DNA of 64,000 nt from Maratus speciosus (GCA_963932465.1 OZ010791.1:323202283-323266282), one strand, 5' to 3'. Shown: positions 12,447 through 23,709, counted from the first letter of the stretch. Program-made: numbers and translations. The notes: generated by a model not told the origin, from the sequence alone.

Positions 12447-12855
12447 TTATCCCGTAGACCAATTTCGCCAAATTATATAAATCACCAGAACACTCAACAA
12501 ATTATACAAATTTACATAATTTTTATTTTAAATATCACTTGATGGCATTAGAACGTGTAATTTCCTTAAAGTCAAGTGAATGTGACATTATTGGCATCAA
12601 CCATTATTGGCATTTAATCTTATAGTTTGGCGATAGATTTTTGGTCTATGGTCTAACCAAGTAGTGCCGTTTTAATTTACCACTCGAAAAATAAAATAAT
12701 TATAACTGGCGAGTTAAAAAAAAAAATCTATTGGAGAGATTTGCACCCGGCTAACTTAAAAATCCCAATAATTCTTTGTGATCATGGCAACTTTTATGTA
12801 GTTTTATTCGAAAAAATAATTTTGATACTTTAATGAAAATGGAAACCTTTCTTGT

Positions 12856-13110
12856 GTAAAGCGAAGGGATCAGCCCGTAATTGTTTATGGCAGTTACATG
12901 ACTTGGACTATTATAATATAAATGAAATGATGGCATAGAATAATATTTGGCGACTTATCATCTGTGGCTGGCTAACATTAAAGTACCAAAATGGCCGCCT
13001 GGAATATAAAAAGCGAATATATCCGCCCGGAACTGTTGATGATAGTCACATGACTTAGGCTATTATTATAGAGAATGTTTTCAATTCTAAAAACAGTGCA
13101 AAGAATAATA
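12856..13110 (+). repeat. Direct duplication, about 150 bp unit
   Basis: Two diverged direct copies start near 12856 and 13009. Both contain AGCGAA, CCGCCCGGAACTGTT- or CAGCCCGTAATTGTT-like, CACATGACTT- or TACATGACTT-like and AGAATAATATTT segments in the same order. No coding signal is seen. Confidence 0.55.
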
Positions 13111-13880
13111 TTTCCTAATGATTAAAAATTTATTCACACGTGACTTAAAAACAGGAAGAAAATTTTTAAATTACTATTAAATGAGTACGTGTTAAAAGCA
13201 GGAAAATATTGAAAATTATGTCGTGAAAATTTGATTTACACGTGAATATTAAAAGAGAAAAGAAATTTTAAAATACTATATACATTAATATGCGTTTAAT
13301 CCTTTCAGGGGCAAGGTACTTCTATTTGTAAAATGTTGAAATCAGTGAATGACACCAGAATTTAAAAACAAATTTCGAAATACGAAAATGCTTTTGTTCA
13401 CTTACTTAATAAAAGTAAAATTTTCATTCTAATATTCTCGTGCCAATGTGGTTATTAAGAATTAAAATTAAGTGGTCAAAAAGTGAACCACCGCCCTTGA
13501 AGTGGTTAAAGCGGTAAATTGTATTATGTCAATCGTTTTATAACGCTGTTAAAGAATACCGGGAGGCAAAGATTCTGTTTACTTAATTCATTTTATTTTA
13601 GCTTCTTTTCAAATGTTTAACTGATCTTCTTTAATCAAATACAAAATCAACCATTGGATATCTTAACAGCAACTGATTCGGCCTTAAATTTTCGCAATCA
13701 AAGGGAATTGAATGGAAACGCTTTTACAGGGATCCGCAGATATTCATTATCATATATCATCATATACCATCATAAATCATCCTAGAGGTTTTTTCATCAT
13801 AATTCAATCTTTTCTAATCTTTTTAAAACCGATTAGCTTGCTTTTCGATTCTGCGGTGTCTGAACGGGGTTGACGAGCGT
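13111..13880. other. A+T-rich intergenic DNA with short ATC-rich patch
   Basis: A patch of repeated ATATATCATC words lies at about 13744-13790. Nothing else is recognised. Confidence 0.4.
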
Positions 13881-13906
13881 AGCTTGCAGGGGGCAGAGCC
13901 TCCTAG
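13880..13906 (+). mobile_element. Possible Helitron 3' end
   Basis: A G+C-rich stem (AGGGGGC, loop AGA, GCCTCCT; one mismatch) is followed at once by AGT, so the stem runs into CTAG at 13903-13906 and then T. A short hairpin just before a CTRR terminus and a T target is the usual signature of a Helitron 3' end. No 5' end or Rep/helicase coding sequence was found. The DD41D element begins only ten bases further on. Confidence 0.4.
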
Positions 13907-13916
13907 TATATATATA

Positions 13917-14708
13917 CAGGGTGATTCATAAAAGATGGGCAGAACTTTAAGGGGTTATAGTACACTTAAAGACAAATAATATTAAATAGGAGACTAAGGG
14001 TCCCAGACGTATTCCCAAGGAGATAGGGGGCATTAAAGTTTAGGGTCCGAAATTTCAAATGATTATAAAACATGGAAAAATTGGTCGATTCGTTTGCGGT
14101 TTTTGCAAAAAATTTTCTTTATGCCAGTATTTTCTTGAAATAAAATTTTAAAGTTCAATTTCAAAAAATGCCGATAGGGGGCGCTTTAGACTTTGGAGTA
14201 ACAAACAACTATTTTTTAACGTTATTTTTTGTATTTCTTTAAATGATTTCGAAAGCTTAGACTTAAACTTAAATTTTGATCTAAAAATCTGAGTCCTAAC
14301 GAGTAGTTAAGTAGCGTAAACTGAAATTTGAAATTTGAAACCCTTCTCCCCCCAGAACAAAAATCAGTTATTCCCGATCTTTGTGTCGTAGATTAGGCTC
14401 TAACTACTGCCGCGTTTTGCTAAAATTATTCTTTATGTCAGTATTTTCTTGAAAATAAATTTTAAAGAAAATTTTCAAAAAATTCCGATAGAGGGCGCTT
14501 TAGACTTTGGAGTAACGAACAACTATTTTATACCGTTATTTTTTGTGTCTCATTAAATGCTTTCTAAAGCTTAGACTTAAATTTTCAGCCCAAAATCTAA
14601 ATCGTTAGACGTGGTTAAGTTTCTGGGGAGAGGGGTTTGAAATTTCTACTCCTGAGCACAGTTCAGTTTACCATGTCCACACATTGTGTGCTGTGATACG
14701 AGGTAAAA
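13917..14708. repeat. Left long terminal inverted repeat of the DD41D element
   Basis: This arm pairs with 16085-16890. It holds two tandem sub-units offset by 314 bp (GATAGGGGGCGC near 14173 and GATAGAGGGCGC near 14487). The repeated sub-units may be transposase-binding regions, which is inference. Confidence 0.9.
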
Positions 14709-14756
14709 AGACACAAATTAGGATTATGTTACCAAAGCATATTTATTAACATGTAA

Positions 14757-15845
14757 TTACAATAAATGTTCAAAATTGTGACTACCAGAGGTTATGCACG
14801 CAGAACAACGGCGAAGAATGGAACGGCGAACATTCGCGAAAACATCAGGCTTTTCGAGCACTTCCCCTACAGCGGCGGAAAGTCTGGCGACCAGTTCCTC
14901 GGGGGATTCAATGGGTGTCTCATACATAAGAGCCTTCAATCGTCCCCAAAAAAAGAAATCGAGGGGTGAAAGATCTGGCGAGCGAGCAGGCCAAGCAACA
15001 GGACCACCTCGACCAATCCATCTGTTCGGAAATGTGATGTCCAGATAGTTGCGGACGTCTCGTACGTAATGGGCTGGCGCTCCATCGTGCTGGAACCACA
15101 TGACCCGCCGGATGCGTGGAGGAACAACGTTTAACAGGTCTGGCAGCACATGTTGCAGAAATGTGAGGTATGTTTTACCGTTGAGGCGTTCAGGAAGAAG
15201 GTACGGTCCGATTAGGTGGTCTCCGAGGATTCCTGCCCAAACATTGATGGAAAAGCGTCTCTGATGAGCATGTGGATACGTAGCATGTGGATTGACATCC
15301 GCCCATACATGTGCATTGTGTGTGTTAAATGTACCTTCACGTGTGAAGGTACATTCATCGGTGAAAAGCACACTTCGTCCAAAATGTGGATTTAGCGCGT
15401 TCTGCTGCAGAAACCAGCGGGCGAATTCAATATGATTTGGATAATCCCCTGGAGACAGTTTCTGGACTCGTTGCACATGAAACGGGAGCAAATGTTCATC
15501 CTTCAGTACCCTCCAAGTCATGGACTGTGAGGTATCCACCTGCCTAGCCACTGTTCGTGTACTTGTACTTGGCTGCGCCGCTACTACATCCAGGATGGCT
15601 TCTGCAACAACTACTGATTCGTCCTTTTTTGCACGACCTGCATTCGACCGGGAAGCGAGAAATGATCCCGTCTCACACAACTGTCTGTGCAAGCGCTCGA
15701 AAGTTTTGCGGTTAGGCAACCGCCTGTTGGGAAATCGCTCTCCGTACATTCGTTGTGCCTCTGCACCATTTCCATCTGCCGCTCCGTAAATTAAATGCAT
15801 CTCAGCCTTTTCCTTATTCGTGAAGGGCACCATCTTCCGATTCAT
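14757..15845 (-). CDS. Mariner/IS630-superfamily transposase, DD41D type, intact
   Basis: A 362-residue cut-and-paste transposase, open from ATG to stop. Residues about 5-60 form an N-terminal helix-turn-helix module of the DUF4817 type, with YGERFPNRRLPNRKTF visible. A second helix-turn-helix lies at about 75-125. Catalytic residues are D163 (VLFTDEC), D254 (WFQHDGAPAHY) and D296 (DLSPLDFFFWG), with 41 residues between the last two. The length is normal for the superfamily. A TATA-like CATAAAAA lies about 40 bases upstream of the start, and AATAAA (TTTATT at 14741-14746 on the plus strand) follows the stop. The gene is clearly richer in G+C than the flanking DNA, which fits recent arrival, possibly by horizontal transfer. 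It is the only gene here that looks capable of making an active enzyme. Confidence 0.93.
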   Translation of the reverse strand: MNRKMVPFTNKEKAEMHLIYGAADGNGAEAQRMYGERFPNRRLPNRKTFERLHRQLCETGSFLASRSNAGRAKKDESVVVAEAILDVVAAQPSTSTRTVARQVDTSQSMTWRVLKDEHLLPFHVQRVQKLSPGDYPNHIEFARWFLQQNALNPHFGRSVLFTDECTFTREGTFNTHNAHVWADVNPHATYPHAHQRRFSINVWAGILGDHLIGPYLLPERLNGKTYLTFLQHVLPDLLNVVPPRIRRVMWFQHDGAPAHYVRDVRNYLDITFPNRWIGRGGPVAWPARSPDLSPLDFFFWGRLKALMYETPIESPEELVARLSAAVGEVLEKPDVFANVRRSILRRCSACITSGSHNFEHLL

Positions 15846-16084
15846 TACTACAGCGACTTACACTTGACTCACCGTTCAGTGGTTTTTATGCCTGAATCGT
15901 GTCGAAATTTTGCATACGTGTTCTTCTTCTTCCCCATTTGACATTTGCATACTTTCTGTTTCCTTCTTCACCCGGTGACTAGCGTCAGGAATGGAGCTTT
16001 AACGTTTGCATGAGCGATGTTTCCAACTATGCCAGTGCCTTTATGAGTGAATTCCGACTATGCAGTCCTTGATGAAAGTTGTAT

Positions 16085-16890
16085 TTTTGCCTCGTATCAC
16101 AGCACAGAATCGTTGGGCATGGTTAAGTAGTGCAAACTGAACTATGTTCAGAAGTTGAAATTTGAACCCCCTCCCCTCGCTACTGAACCACGCTCAGCGA
16201 TTCAGATTTTGAGCTGAAAATTTAAGTTTAAGTCTAAGCTTTAGAAAGCATTTAATGAGACACAAAAATAACGGTATAAAATAGTTGTTCGTTACTCCAA
16301 AGTCTAAAGCGCCTTCTATCGGAATTTTTTGAAAATTTTCTTTAAAATTTATTTTCAAGAAAATACTGACATAAAGAATAATTTTAGCAAAACGCGGCAG
16401 TAGTTAGAGCCTAATCTACGACACAAAGATCGGGAATAACTGATTTTTGTTCTGGGGGGAGAAGGGTTTCAAATTTCAAATTTCAGTTTATGCTACTTAA
16501 GTACTCGTTAGGACTCAGATTTTTAGATCAAAATTTAAGTTTAAGTCTAAGCTTTCGAAATCATTTAAAGAAATACAAAAAATAACGTTAAAAAATAGTT
16601 GTTTGTTACTCCAAAGTCTAAAGCGCCCCCTATCGGCATTTTTTGAAATTGAACTTTAAAATTTTATTTCAAGAAAATACTGGCATAAAGAAAATTTTTT
16701 GCAAAAACCGCAAACGAATCGACCAATTTTTCCATGTTTTATAATCATTTGAAATTTCGGACCCTAAACTTTAATGCCCCCTATCTCCTTGGGAATACGC
16801 CTGGGACCCTTAGTCTCCTATTTAATATTATTTGTCTTTAAGTGTACTATAACCCCTTAAAGTTCTGCCCATCTTTTATGAATCACCCTG
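16085..16890. repeat. Right long terminal inverted repeat of the DD41D element
   Basis: Complement of the left arm, with slightly different inner sequence near 16110-16190. The transposase start (15845) lies about 240 bp inside this arm, so the promoter is probably here or in the short stretch between. Confidence 0.9.
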
Positions 16891-16892
16891 TA

Positions 16893-18223
16893 TAAACATT
16901 GACACCGGAAATTTAAAAAAAATAATAAAAAAATAACGTTAACATTTTTTTCCACGCTGGAAATTTCATAACCCAAAACTTCTTATTTAACACAAGTTAT
17001 AAAGCACAAATGGATAATTTTCAATTTACCACAATTCAAACTCAGTTAATTAAATAAAATTTTCGTCTGTCAAAATATTTTTATTAATTCAATTCTCATG
17101 GAAAGTTATTTAACACGAAAAACAAATAAGTTTAGTAAAAATGTTTCAAAATCAAAAATTATTTTTCAGTAAATTTGAAGTACTGTTATTTTTAAACGAG
17201 GTATATTGTATAAATATTTTGATTAACAGTTCTATTGTAACAGAATCTCATTTCGTAGTTTAAGCGACCAGTTTATATGATGAAATTGAATTCGTTCGTT
17301 GTTGTATGAGTCTTGAATGTGTTAAGATGTTTGAGCAATATCCACCAAAAAATACATCAAGATCTAAAAATGACGCTTTATTTAAGTGATGTGACGATTT
17401 TATGTCTCCGTATACGATAAAACAAATCTCACTTTTAAACTACATAATACTACATAAACTACATAACACACCATAATAGTAGTTATTTTTCCTGTAAACT
17501 GTTCATTATATTTTTATTAAGAAATACAAGGTGTAAAAGTAAAAGGTTCAGTGTTTATTGTAAACCATGCAGTCTATAAGGAAAAATATATTCTGTTGCG
17601 TGCATTGTTCGCTCCATTATATGAAATTTTATGAGAATTAAAATTCATTTTCATAGAACATTAGCCTAAAGGATTCACATTTAATATTTAGTCTAGGAAA
17701 TAAAAGAATATTATGCTTGCATTATAATAACATAATTTTAAACAGGTTAAAGAGTAGACTAATAAGAAATGTTACCTTCTGTAATGATATTTGTTAGCCA
17801 ATAACATAAAAACGTGGTCAGTGGAATATTTCATTCGTGTATAACACTGCGTTTGTCATATTTTTATACAGCTACCAAGATATTTTTTCACTGAATTCAA
17901 TATTTACTTTTCAGACCTTTGGTTTAAAGCGATGATATAGACAAATTTCAACAAAACTGACTTAATTTGGCGTATTGTACAGTTAATATTCGAGTGCAAT
18001 TAATTCAGACTGTTGATGCATTTAATTGCATAATCATAGGCTCCTTATTTCCAATTTTACCTAATAAAATTGTTTTCTTAAAAATAAACAAGTTGGAAAT
18101 TGCTCGTCAAACGTGGCAAACGAGGTGCGTTCGTACTATAACTAGTTTTATAATTATTTTTTGCATCCCATATTGTACTGAATGTATAATTTTTTGCACT
18201 TCATAAAGCGCATAGTCTGATAC
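16893..18223. other. A+T-rich intergenic DNA, nothing recognised
   Basis: No gene or repeat family identified. The run into the tandem array begins at about 18224. Confidence 0.5.
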
Positions 18224-18910
18224 ATCATTAAAATGCACTTCCAATATTTTTTTCCCATTCCCCGTAATGTAACGGAACACTTTTGACTGTCCCTGTAATT
18301 AAACTATACATCCGATTTTCCTAAAATTTGAAAGGGCTCGACAAAATTTTGCAACAGTTATATCTTTAAAATTTCAGATCATTCGGAAGGCTCTAATATC
18401 ATTAAAATCCACTTGCAATAATTTTTCCCATTGGCCGTAATGTAAAGAAAAACTTTTGACTGTCCCTGTAATTAAACTATACATCCGATTTTTCTAAAAT
18501 TTGAAAGGGCTCGTCAAAATTTTGCAACAGTTATATCTTTAAAATTTCAGATCATTCGGAAGGCTCTCATATCATTAAAATGCACTTGCAATAATTTTTC
18601 CCATTGGCCGTAATGTAAAGAAAAACTTTTGACTGTCCCTGTAATTAAACTATACATCCGATTTTCCTAAAATTTGAAAGGGCTCGACAAAATTTTGCAA
18701 CAGTTATATCTTTAAAATTTCAGATCATTCGGAAGGCTGTAATATCATTAAAATGCACTTGCAATAATTTTTCCCACTGGCCGTAATGTAAAGAAAAACT
18801 TTTGACTGTCCCTGTAATTAAACTATACATCCGATTTTCATAAAATTTGAAATGGCGCGACAAAATTTTGCAACAATCATATATTTGAAATTTCAGACCA
18901 TTCGGTTGGG
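18224..18910 (+). repeat. Tandem array, 173-bp unit, about four copies
   Basis: The anchor word AAACTATACATCCGATTTT recurs at 18301, 18474, 18647 and 18820, exactly 173 bp apart. The first and last units are partial or diverged, and the inner ones are nearly identical. No conserved reading frame is seen. The array runs directly into a GGACAGAC minisatellite, the same arrangement as at 21.8-22.5 kb. Confidence 0.93.
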
Positions 18911-18931
18911 TAGTTTTTGGTCTGTTACATG

Positions 18932-18989
18932 CGGACAGACGGACGGACAGACGGACGGACAGACGGACGGACAGACGGACGGACGGACT
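18932..18989 (+). repeat. (GGACAGAC/GGAC)n minisatellite
   Basis: Repeated GACGGACGGACA units directly follow the 173-bp array. An inverted pair AGGTGC...GCACCT follows at about 18998-19036 and may form a small hairpin that marks the end of the repeat unit. Confidence 0.9.
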
Positions 18990-19039
18990 GAACGACGACT
19001 ATAGGTGCTACGTATTTATATAATTACGAACGCACCTAA

Positions 19040-21820
19040 AAAGTGTTATATCGAAAACAACTAATCTAAGAAAATGATGTTTCTGAAAAATGGAAATATT
19101 TAATCATTTGCCGATGGAAAAACATTGATTTTTAAGGCATTGGAAGCTCAATCGCGGATGACGAAAGCAAAAGATAATTATGAATATCAACATTTTTTTA
19201 GAACGTTTGAAAGAAACCGCGCTGAAATCACGCTGAATCGATATCCACTTAAAAGGCTAAGCTAGTAACGTAAAAACATTTGCAAGGCAATGTTAAACCA
19301 ATGGCACCGTTCTTTTAAAATTTTTGAGTTGTATGTTAATATTTTATGTTATGAATGTATGTTATGAATGTATGTTAATAATATGTTATGATTTTTCATA
19401 GGGTATCTGACATTCGTGTCTAATTAGGTACTTCTGAATTTTTTCAATTTTGGTTGCAGTTGTTTTAGAAACATTTTTCACTTTCAAAAACAGCTACGAC
19501 ATTAAAAAGGTGTTCTAAAAAGCAAACAAACAACAGCAACAAATAAAAATCTAACCAAAATCGAAAAAATACTCAGACATTGACCTCATATATTTTATGC
19601 AAAAAAAGAATTTAAAATTATTCAAATTCAAACGAGAAATTTGAAAAGAACGCTGCCATTTATTTTATATTAGTTTGCAAGTGTCTTTTCGTTACTAGCG
19701 TCCTTAAGTCCGTATATTTTGTGACCTTCTTGGGTTGTCGATCACCGACAGTTCACTGTATACAAAAAGCCTGCATGCTCAGGATGCATTTGACTTTATG
19801 CAAACGTTTTTGCGCGATTTAAAGTGTCTTAATATGTTTTCTTTTAGTAAATTTTATGGATTGTTTTTCAAGAAGAAAAAAATAAATGATAAATGATGAC
19901 CGTTATGTCAAGTTAAGAGGTTTATTCATATGTTAGCTTTGTGTGTCAAACGAATCGTTAGGCAATATGAAATAATTTTGTCTTATTTAATAAAATATCA
20001 CTTTTTTTCTAGAACTTTACACGATAGAAAAAGCACACTTTAAACCTTAAGATGATCTTTACTATTTATGTTAACTTTGTAATGTGTGATAATTTTATTT
20101 AATGTAATCATATACACACATTTTATTAATATTTGTTTCTTAGATAAAAGATTCATTGCTATTTTTAAACATTTCTTTCCTCCCCAACCTGACTTTGCAA
20201 AAATGCATCTGCATTATGGGTTTTTATGAAAAGAGACTATTTTTTTATCTACATATTTTTGTCTTGGTGACTTTTCAAATGATTTTAATTTAATTAATTT
20301 GTATTTTTCATTAGAAAATAAAACACCATTACTAAATCACTTACATTAATTTAATTAAAACTCCAGAATTTTATTTTTCTCTTTTTTATTACTCCTAAAA
20401 AAAGAGATAAATATATATTTTTAAATAATTTTTTTTTAATGTAAAAAAAGTGTCATCTTAAAATTTTCAATTATATTTACTGATTTTATTTATCAAGTTA
20501 AAAAAGAAGTTGTGTTATTTAAAAAATTTAATGCAAATGTCACATTACGGAATTCTTTGCTTAAACTGATGTAACAGAATTTTCAGTCTCACCAGAGCTA
20601 TTAAAAAACATTCCCGTTATAAATGATGCAGAAAAATATATGATATTACTAAATAAATTCTCCATAATTTCTAGTCGAGATTTAGAAAATCCGGAACAAG
20701 TTGAAGGAGAATTTAATGATAAATTTTCGCTGCCCAGGTTTTTAATTTTCAATATACGAAATATAAACTAACAATGTAATTACATTTGAGCAGATATATG
20801 ATTTAGATTTTCTCAATTTCTGTCATAAAAGTTTTCAAATTTCCGTCATAAAAGTGCGCATGTTCAGGTATGAAAAAATTAATAAGCTTCTGTAACCTTT
20901 ATTGTACTCTCTGAATACTTTTTAAAACACAACCACAGTTTCAACATTTTTTAACATGGATGTGTATAATTAAGGCCTTTTAATAATTTAGTAAAATTTG
21001 GCCTGAAGTAAATTAATATTTTGTGCACTGAATATACGCTAGAATACACTTAAGTTGATTTTTCTTACATCAAAAATTAAACTTGGCACTTTTTACTTTA
21101 GTTACAATGTACGCGTGTGTTTTATTACGGTATTATTTATTATAAATTACGGTGCGCTAAATAGTGAAATATACCAAAGCGAAGCAAAAAGTCATAAACT
21201 GATCTAACAGATAGAGTTAAACGTTGGTTTTGATATTATCACAGATATCTGGAAAATATAATCAGTATTTCGATTATAAATTACCTCAGCCGGTTTCAGC
21301 TGCCCGTCTAGTGGTTACGATACCGGCTACTGAACAAAGGATGTTCGTTTTATATTCCGAATTGGGCAAGATTATTTGTAGTGGTTCAGATTAAAGTTAA
21401 AAAAGAAGTCACATTCTGTTTAGTCCTCTTGTGAAAAGTAAGACTGCAGCATTCTAACCCAAACACCTGAGCTGGAAAGTACTTTAAAAACTAAGTAACA
21501 TATTCATGAAACCATTAAACAAAATCTTTATTAAACTAGTTGGGTGTGCCAATCCCAAAACTTTCCTCTATCTGATATATTTTTAAAATTTCAAAATATT
21601 GTTACAGATGTCAGTATTTCATTTTTATTAGTTCAATACTATGTCAACTTTAACTTTCATATTAAATATCTACTTTTAGTCAACTAATCGGAGTAAAAAC
21701 GATTTAATCTCGATCATGATATTTACAAAAATCACGAATAGTCGGCTTATCAGGATGGGAAATTTCCGTCGATTCACGAGCAACCGGTGTACAATAGAAC
21801 TACGAAAAATTAAGAAGATT
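19040..21820. other. A+T-rich intergenic DNA; one candidate exon
   Basis: This holds a small tandem stretch of TTATGAATGTATG words (about 19330-19392) and a possible exon at 20561-20735. Otherwise nothing is recognised. Confidence 0.4.
20561..20735 (-). CDS. Candidate terminal exon, unknown protein
   Basis: Minus-strand open stretch of about 58 codons ending in TAA at 20561. It includes SENLSLNSPSTCSGF and SRLEIMENLF and ends with GETENSVTSV. An AG (CTGGGCAG) that could be a splice acceptor lies just upstream, and AATAAA (TTTATT on the plus strand near 20485) lies about 75 bp after the stop. The composition looks more protein-like than neighbouring frames. There is no family match and no upstream exon that I can identify, so it may be chance. 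Confidence 0.2.
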
Positions 21821-21824
21821 ACAC

Positions 21825-22392
21825 AAAAATCGCTATTACAGCGCCCCCATCACTATTTTTTCACAATCAGACCTTCTTGCCACGGCCAAAAGCATACACA
21901 AATTTCGTTCAATTCTATGCATAATTCCATACACTTTTCATGGTACAATATGCAAAATCGCTATTACAGGGCCCCCTAGCGGCGAATTTTTTCAAAATTC
22001 AGGGAGGACCTGCTTGTCACAGCCATAAACTTAAAATAAAAATTTGGTTCAATTCTATGCATAACTTCATACACTTTTGGATGGTACAATATTCAAAATC
22101 GCACAAAAATCGCTATTACAGCGCCCCTACCGGCAATTTTTTTCCAAATTCAGGTAGGATCTTCTTGCCAAAGCCAAAAACTTAAAATATAAATTTGGTT
22201 CAATTATGTGCATAACTTCATATACTTTTCGATGATACAATATTCAAAATGGCACAAAAATCGCTATTACAGTGGTCCCTACCGGCGGATTTTTTCCAAA
22301 TTAAGGAAGGACCTGCTTGCTGTAGCCAAGAACTTAAAAAAATTTTTGATTCAATTCTATGCATAACTTCATACACTTTTTGATGGTACAAT
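21825..22392 (+). repeat. Tandem array, about 128-152 bp unit, four copies
   Basis: The word CGCTATTACAG recurs at 21831, 21959, 22111 and 22262. Units contain AATTCTATGCATAA, CATACACTTTT and GGTACAATA in the same order. The sequence is unrelated to the 173-bp array at 18.2 kb, but it also ends in a GACAGACGGAC minisatellite. Confidence 0.9.
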
Positions 22393-22393
22393 A

Positions 22394-22490
22394 GAGACAG
22401 ACAGACGAACACACGGACAGATGGACGTACGGACAGACGGACACACCGACAGATGGACGGACAGACTGACGGACACACCGACAGGCAGAC
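22394..22490 (+). repeat. GGACAGAC-type minisatellite, diverged
   Basis: Degenerate repeats of GACGGACAGATGGAC and ACACACCGACAG directly follow the tandem array. Long cysteine- and serine-rich frames on the minus strand here are artefacts of the repeat. Confidence 0.88.
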
Positions 22491-22993
22491 ATTTTCTATA
22501 AACATGTTTTTGGCATCTGTGTAAATCTGTCGAAAACCGGAAGTCGAAAAAAATTTCGATTACAATACTTTCTTCGACTATCTTTATTTTCCTGCTTTTC
22601 ATTTCACATAATTGAGATGTTGAGAACCAGAGAGGAATAGCCCATATTTTTGTGAAAATGAGTTTTGAGTGTAAAAAGCAACGTATGCCATGCAGTCTAT
22701 CGGTTGTATAAAGAATTTAATTAATTTAAAATGTATTCAAGTGACACAGCCAGTTTTACAGATGGACCAATGCAACTTTGATATCTGGTTGCTACTGCAA
22801 GAGTGCAAGTGGCTTGGTCCACTCTGCATGTTATCATTATATGTTTGTTCGGAGAAGCTTGGTCTACCCTGGCACTGACAGAACTGGCCGAAAAGAGTTT
22901 GACAAAATTTGGTAGAAATTTTTGAATGTATTTTTCTCGAAATCAAAGCTATTGACGTTGGTCTACTCTGGTTTTCAACGACTCCGTTTTAAA

Positions 22994-23022
22994 GCATTTT
23001 TTTTTTTTTTTTTTTTTTTTTT
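22994..23022. repeat. Poly(T) tract
   Basis: About 29 T residues, likely a homopolymer or an old retroelement tail in minus orientation. Confidence 0.85.
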
Positions 23023-23339
23023 TGAGATTAAAAAAGAGAAGTAATTTGGAGAAATCCTAACAAAAAATGCATTGATTTTTTATTTTATTATTTACGCAAA
23101 ATGCTATTAGTGGTTCCTGAAGACTAAAGCAAAATAAGTATATTTTTTATCATTTATTTAAATATATTACTAAAAACATTGCCTACATTTAGCCCAATAT
23201 AAAATCAGCGAGCAATAGTTGGAGCTATTTGAATCTTTTAAGCATGCGAACCTCGCCCCTTGACTGGAGCTGAAATTACGGCTAACACATATGATATTAG
23301 AAGTAAATTTCCAACTAAGCGAAAAATGTCCGAGATTCG

Positions 23340-23431
23340 AACCAGGAGACCAGGAATCGAGACCAGGATTCGAACCAGGGATCTTCTGGCTGAAGTCGCC
23401 AGTGCTCTGCCATCTGAGCTATCCCGGACGA
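23340..23431 (-). repeat. tRNA-derived SINE-like core (minus copy)
   Basis: In the minus sense the order is GTCCGGGATAGCTCAGATGG (A-box region), a stem CTGGC...GCCAG, then TGGTTCGAATCC (B box). The 3' part is duplicated, with a second GGTTCGAATC before the closing GGAC. The anticodon-loop position has GACTTCA without the usual T33, so this is not a functional tRNA. Pol III promoter boxes are well preserved. Confidence 0.7.
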
Positions 23432-23709
23432 ATCTGGTGGAACTTTTTCACCCAGCCAACCTTAATGATTATAGCATCTGGTCTGAAACCTGGTTCAACT
23501 AAACAGAATAAATCTCAGGTAATGGAACTCCAGAAACCGCTGGATACGAAATTACACTAGATTAATTTTAACACAATTATTCTAATTGGCCATTACCTGA
23601 GATTACCTGAGTTTCATTACCTGAGATTTATTCTGTTGAGCTGAACGAGGTTTCAGACCAGATGCTATAATCATTAAGGTTAGTTGGATGAAAAAATTCC
23701 ACCAGATTC

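Larger units (their letters stand above)
13917..16890 (-). mobile_element. DD41D mariner-type transposon with about 0.8-kb terminal inverted repeats
   Basis: The element is 2974 bp long and starts CAGGGTGATTCATAAAAG. It ends with the exact complement and has TA (or TATA) on both sides. The arms, about 13917-14708 and 16085-16890, are inverted copies along their whole length. Each arm contains an internal direct repeat of about 314 bp; for example, CGCTTTAGACTTTGGAGTAA occurs twice per arm. The spacer holds one uninterrupted transposase gene on the minus strand. Matching arms, an open gene and intact flanks indicate a complete and fairly young insertion. Confidence 0.93.

Noticed and set aside
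14766..15789. Several open frames antisense to or overlapping the DD41D transposase
   Set aside because: They are shadows of the G+C-rich transposase gene. They lack domains and start codon context.
18224..18910. CRISPR array
   Set aside because: Whole 173-bp units are repeated, with no repeat-spacer alternation and no cas genes. The sequence is eukaryotic.
22218..22602. Cysteine-rich, toxin-like frames on the minus strand
   Set aside because: They translate the GGACAGAC minisatellite and the tandem array. The Cys/Val/Ser periodicity follows the DNA repeat.
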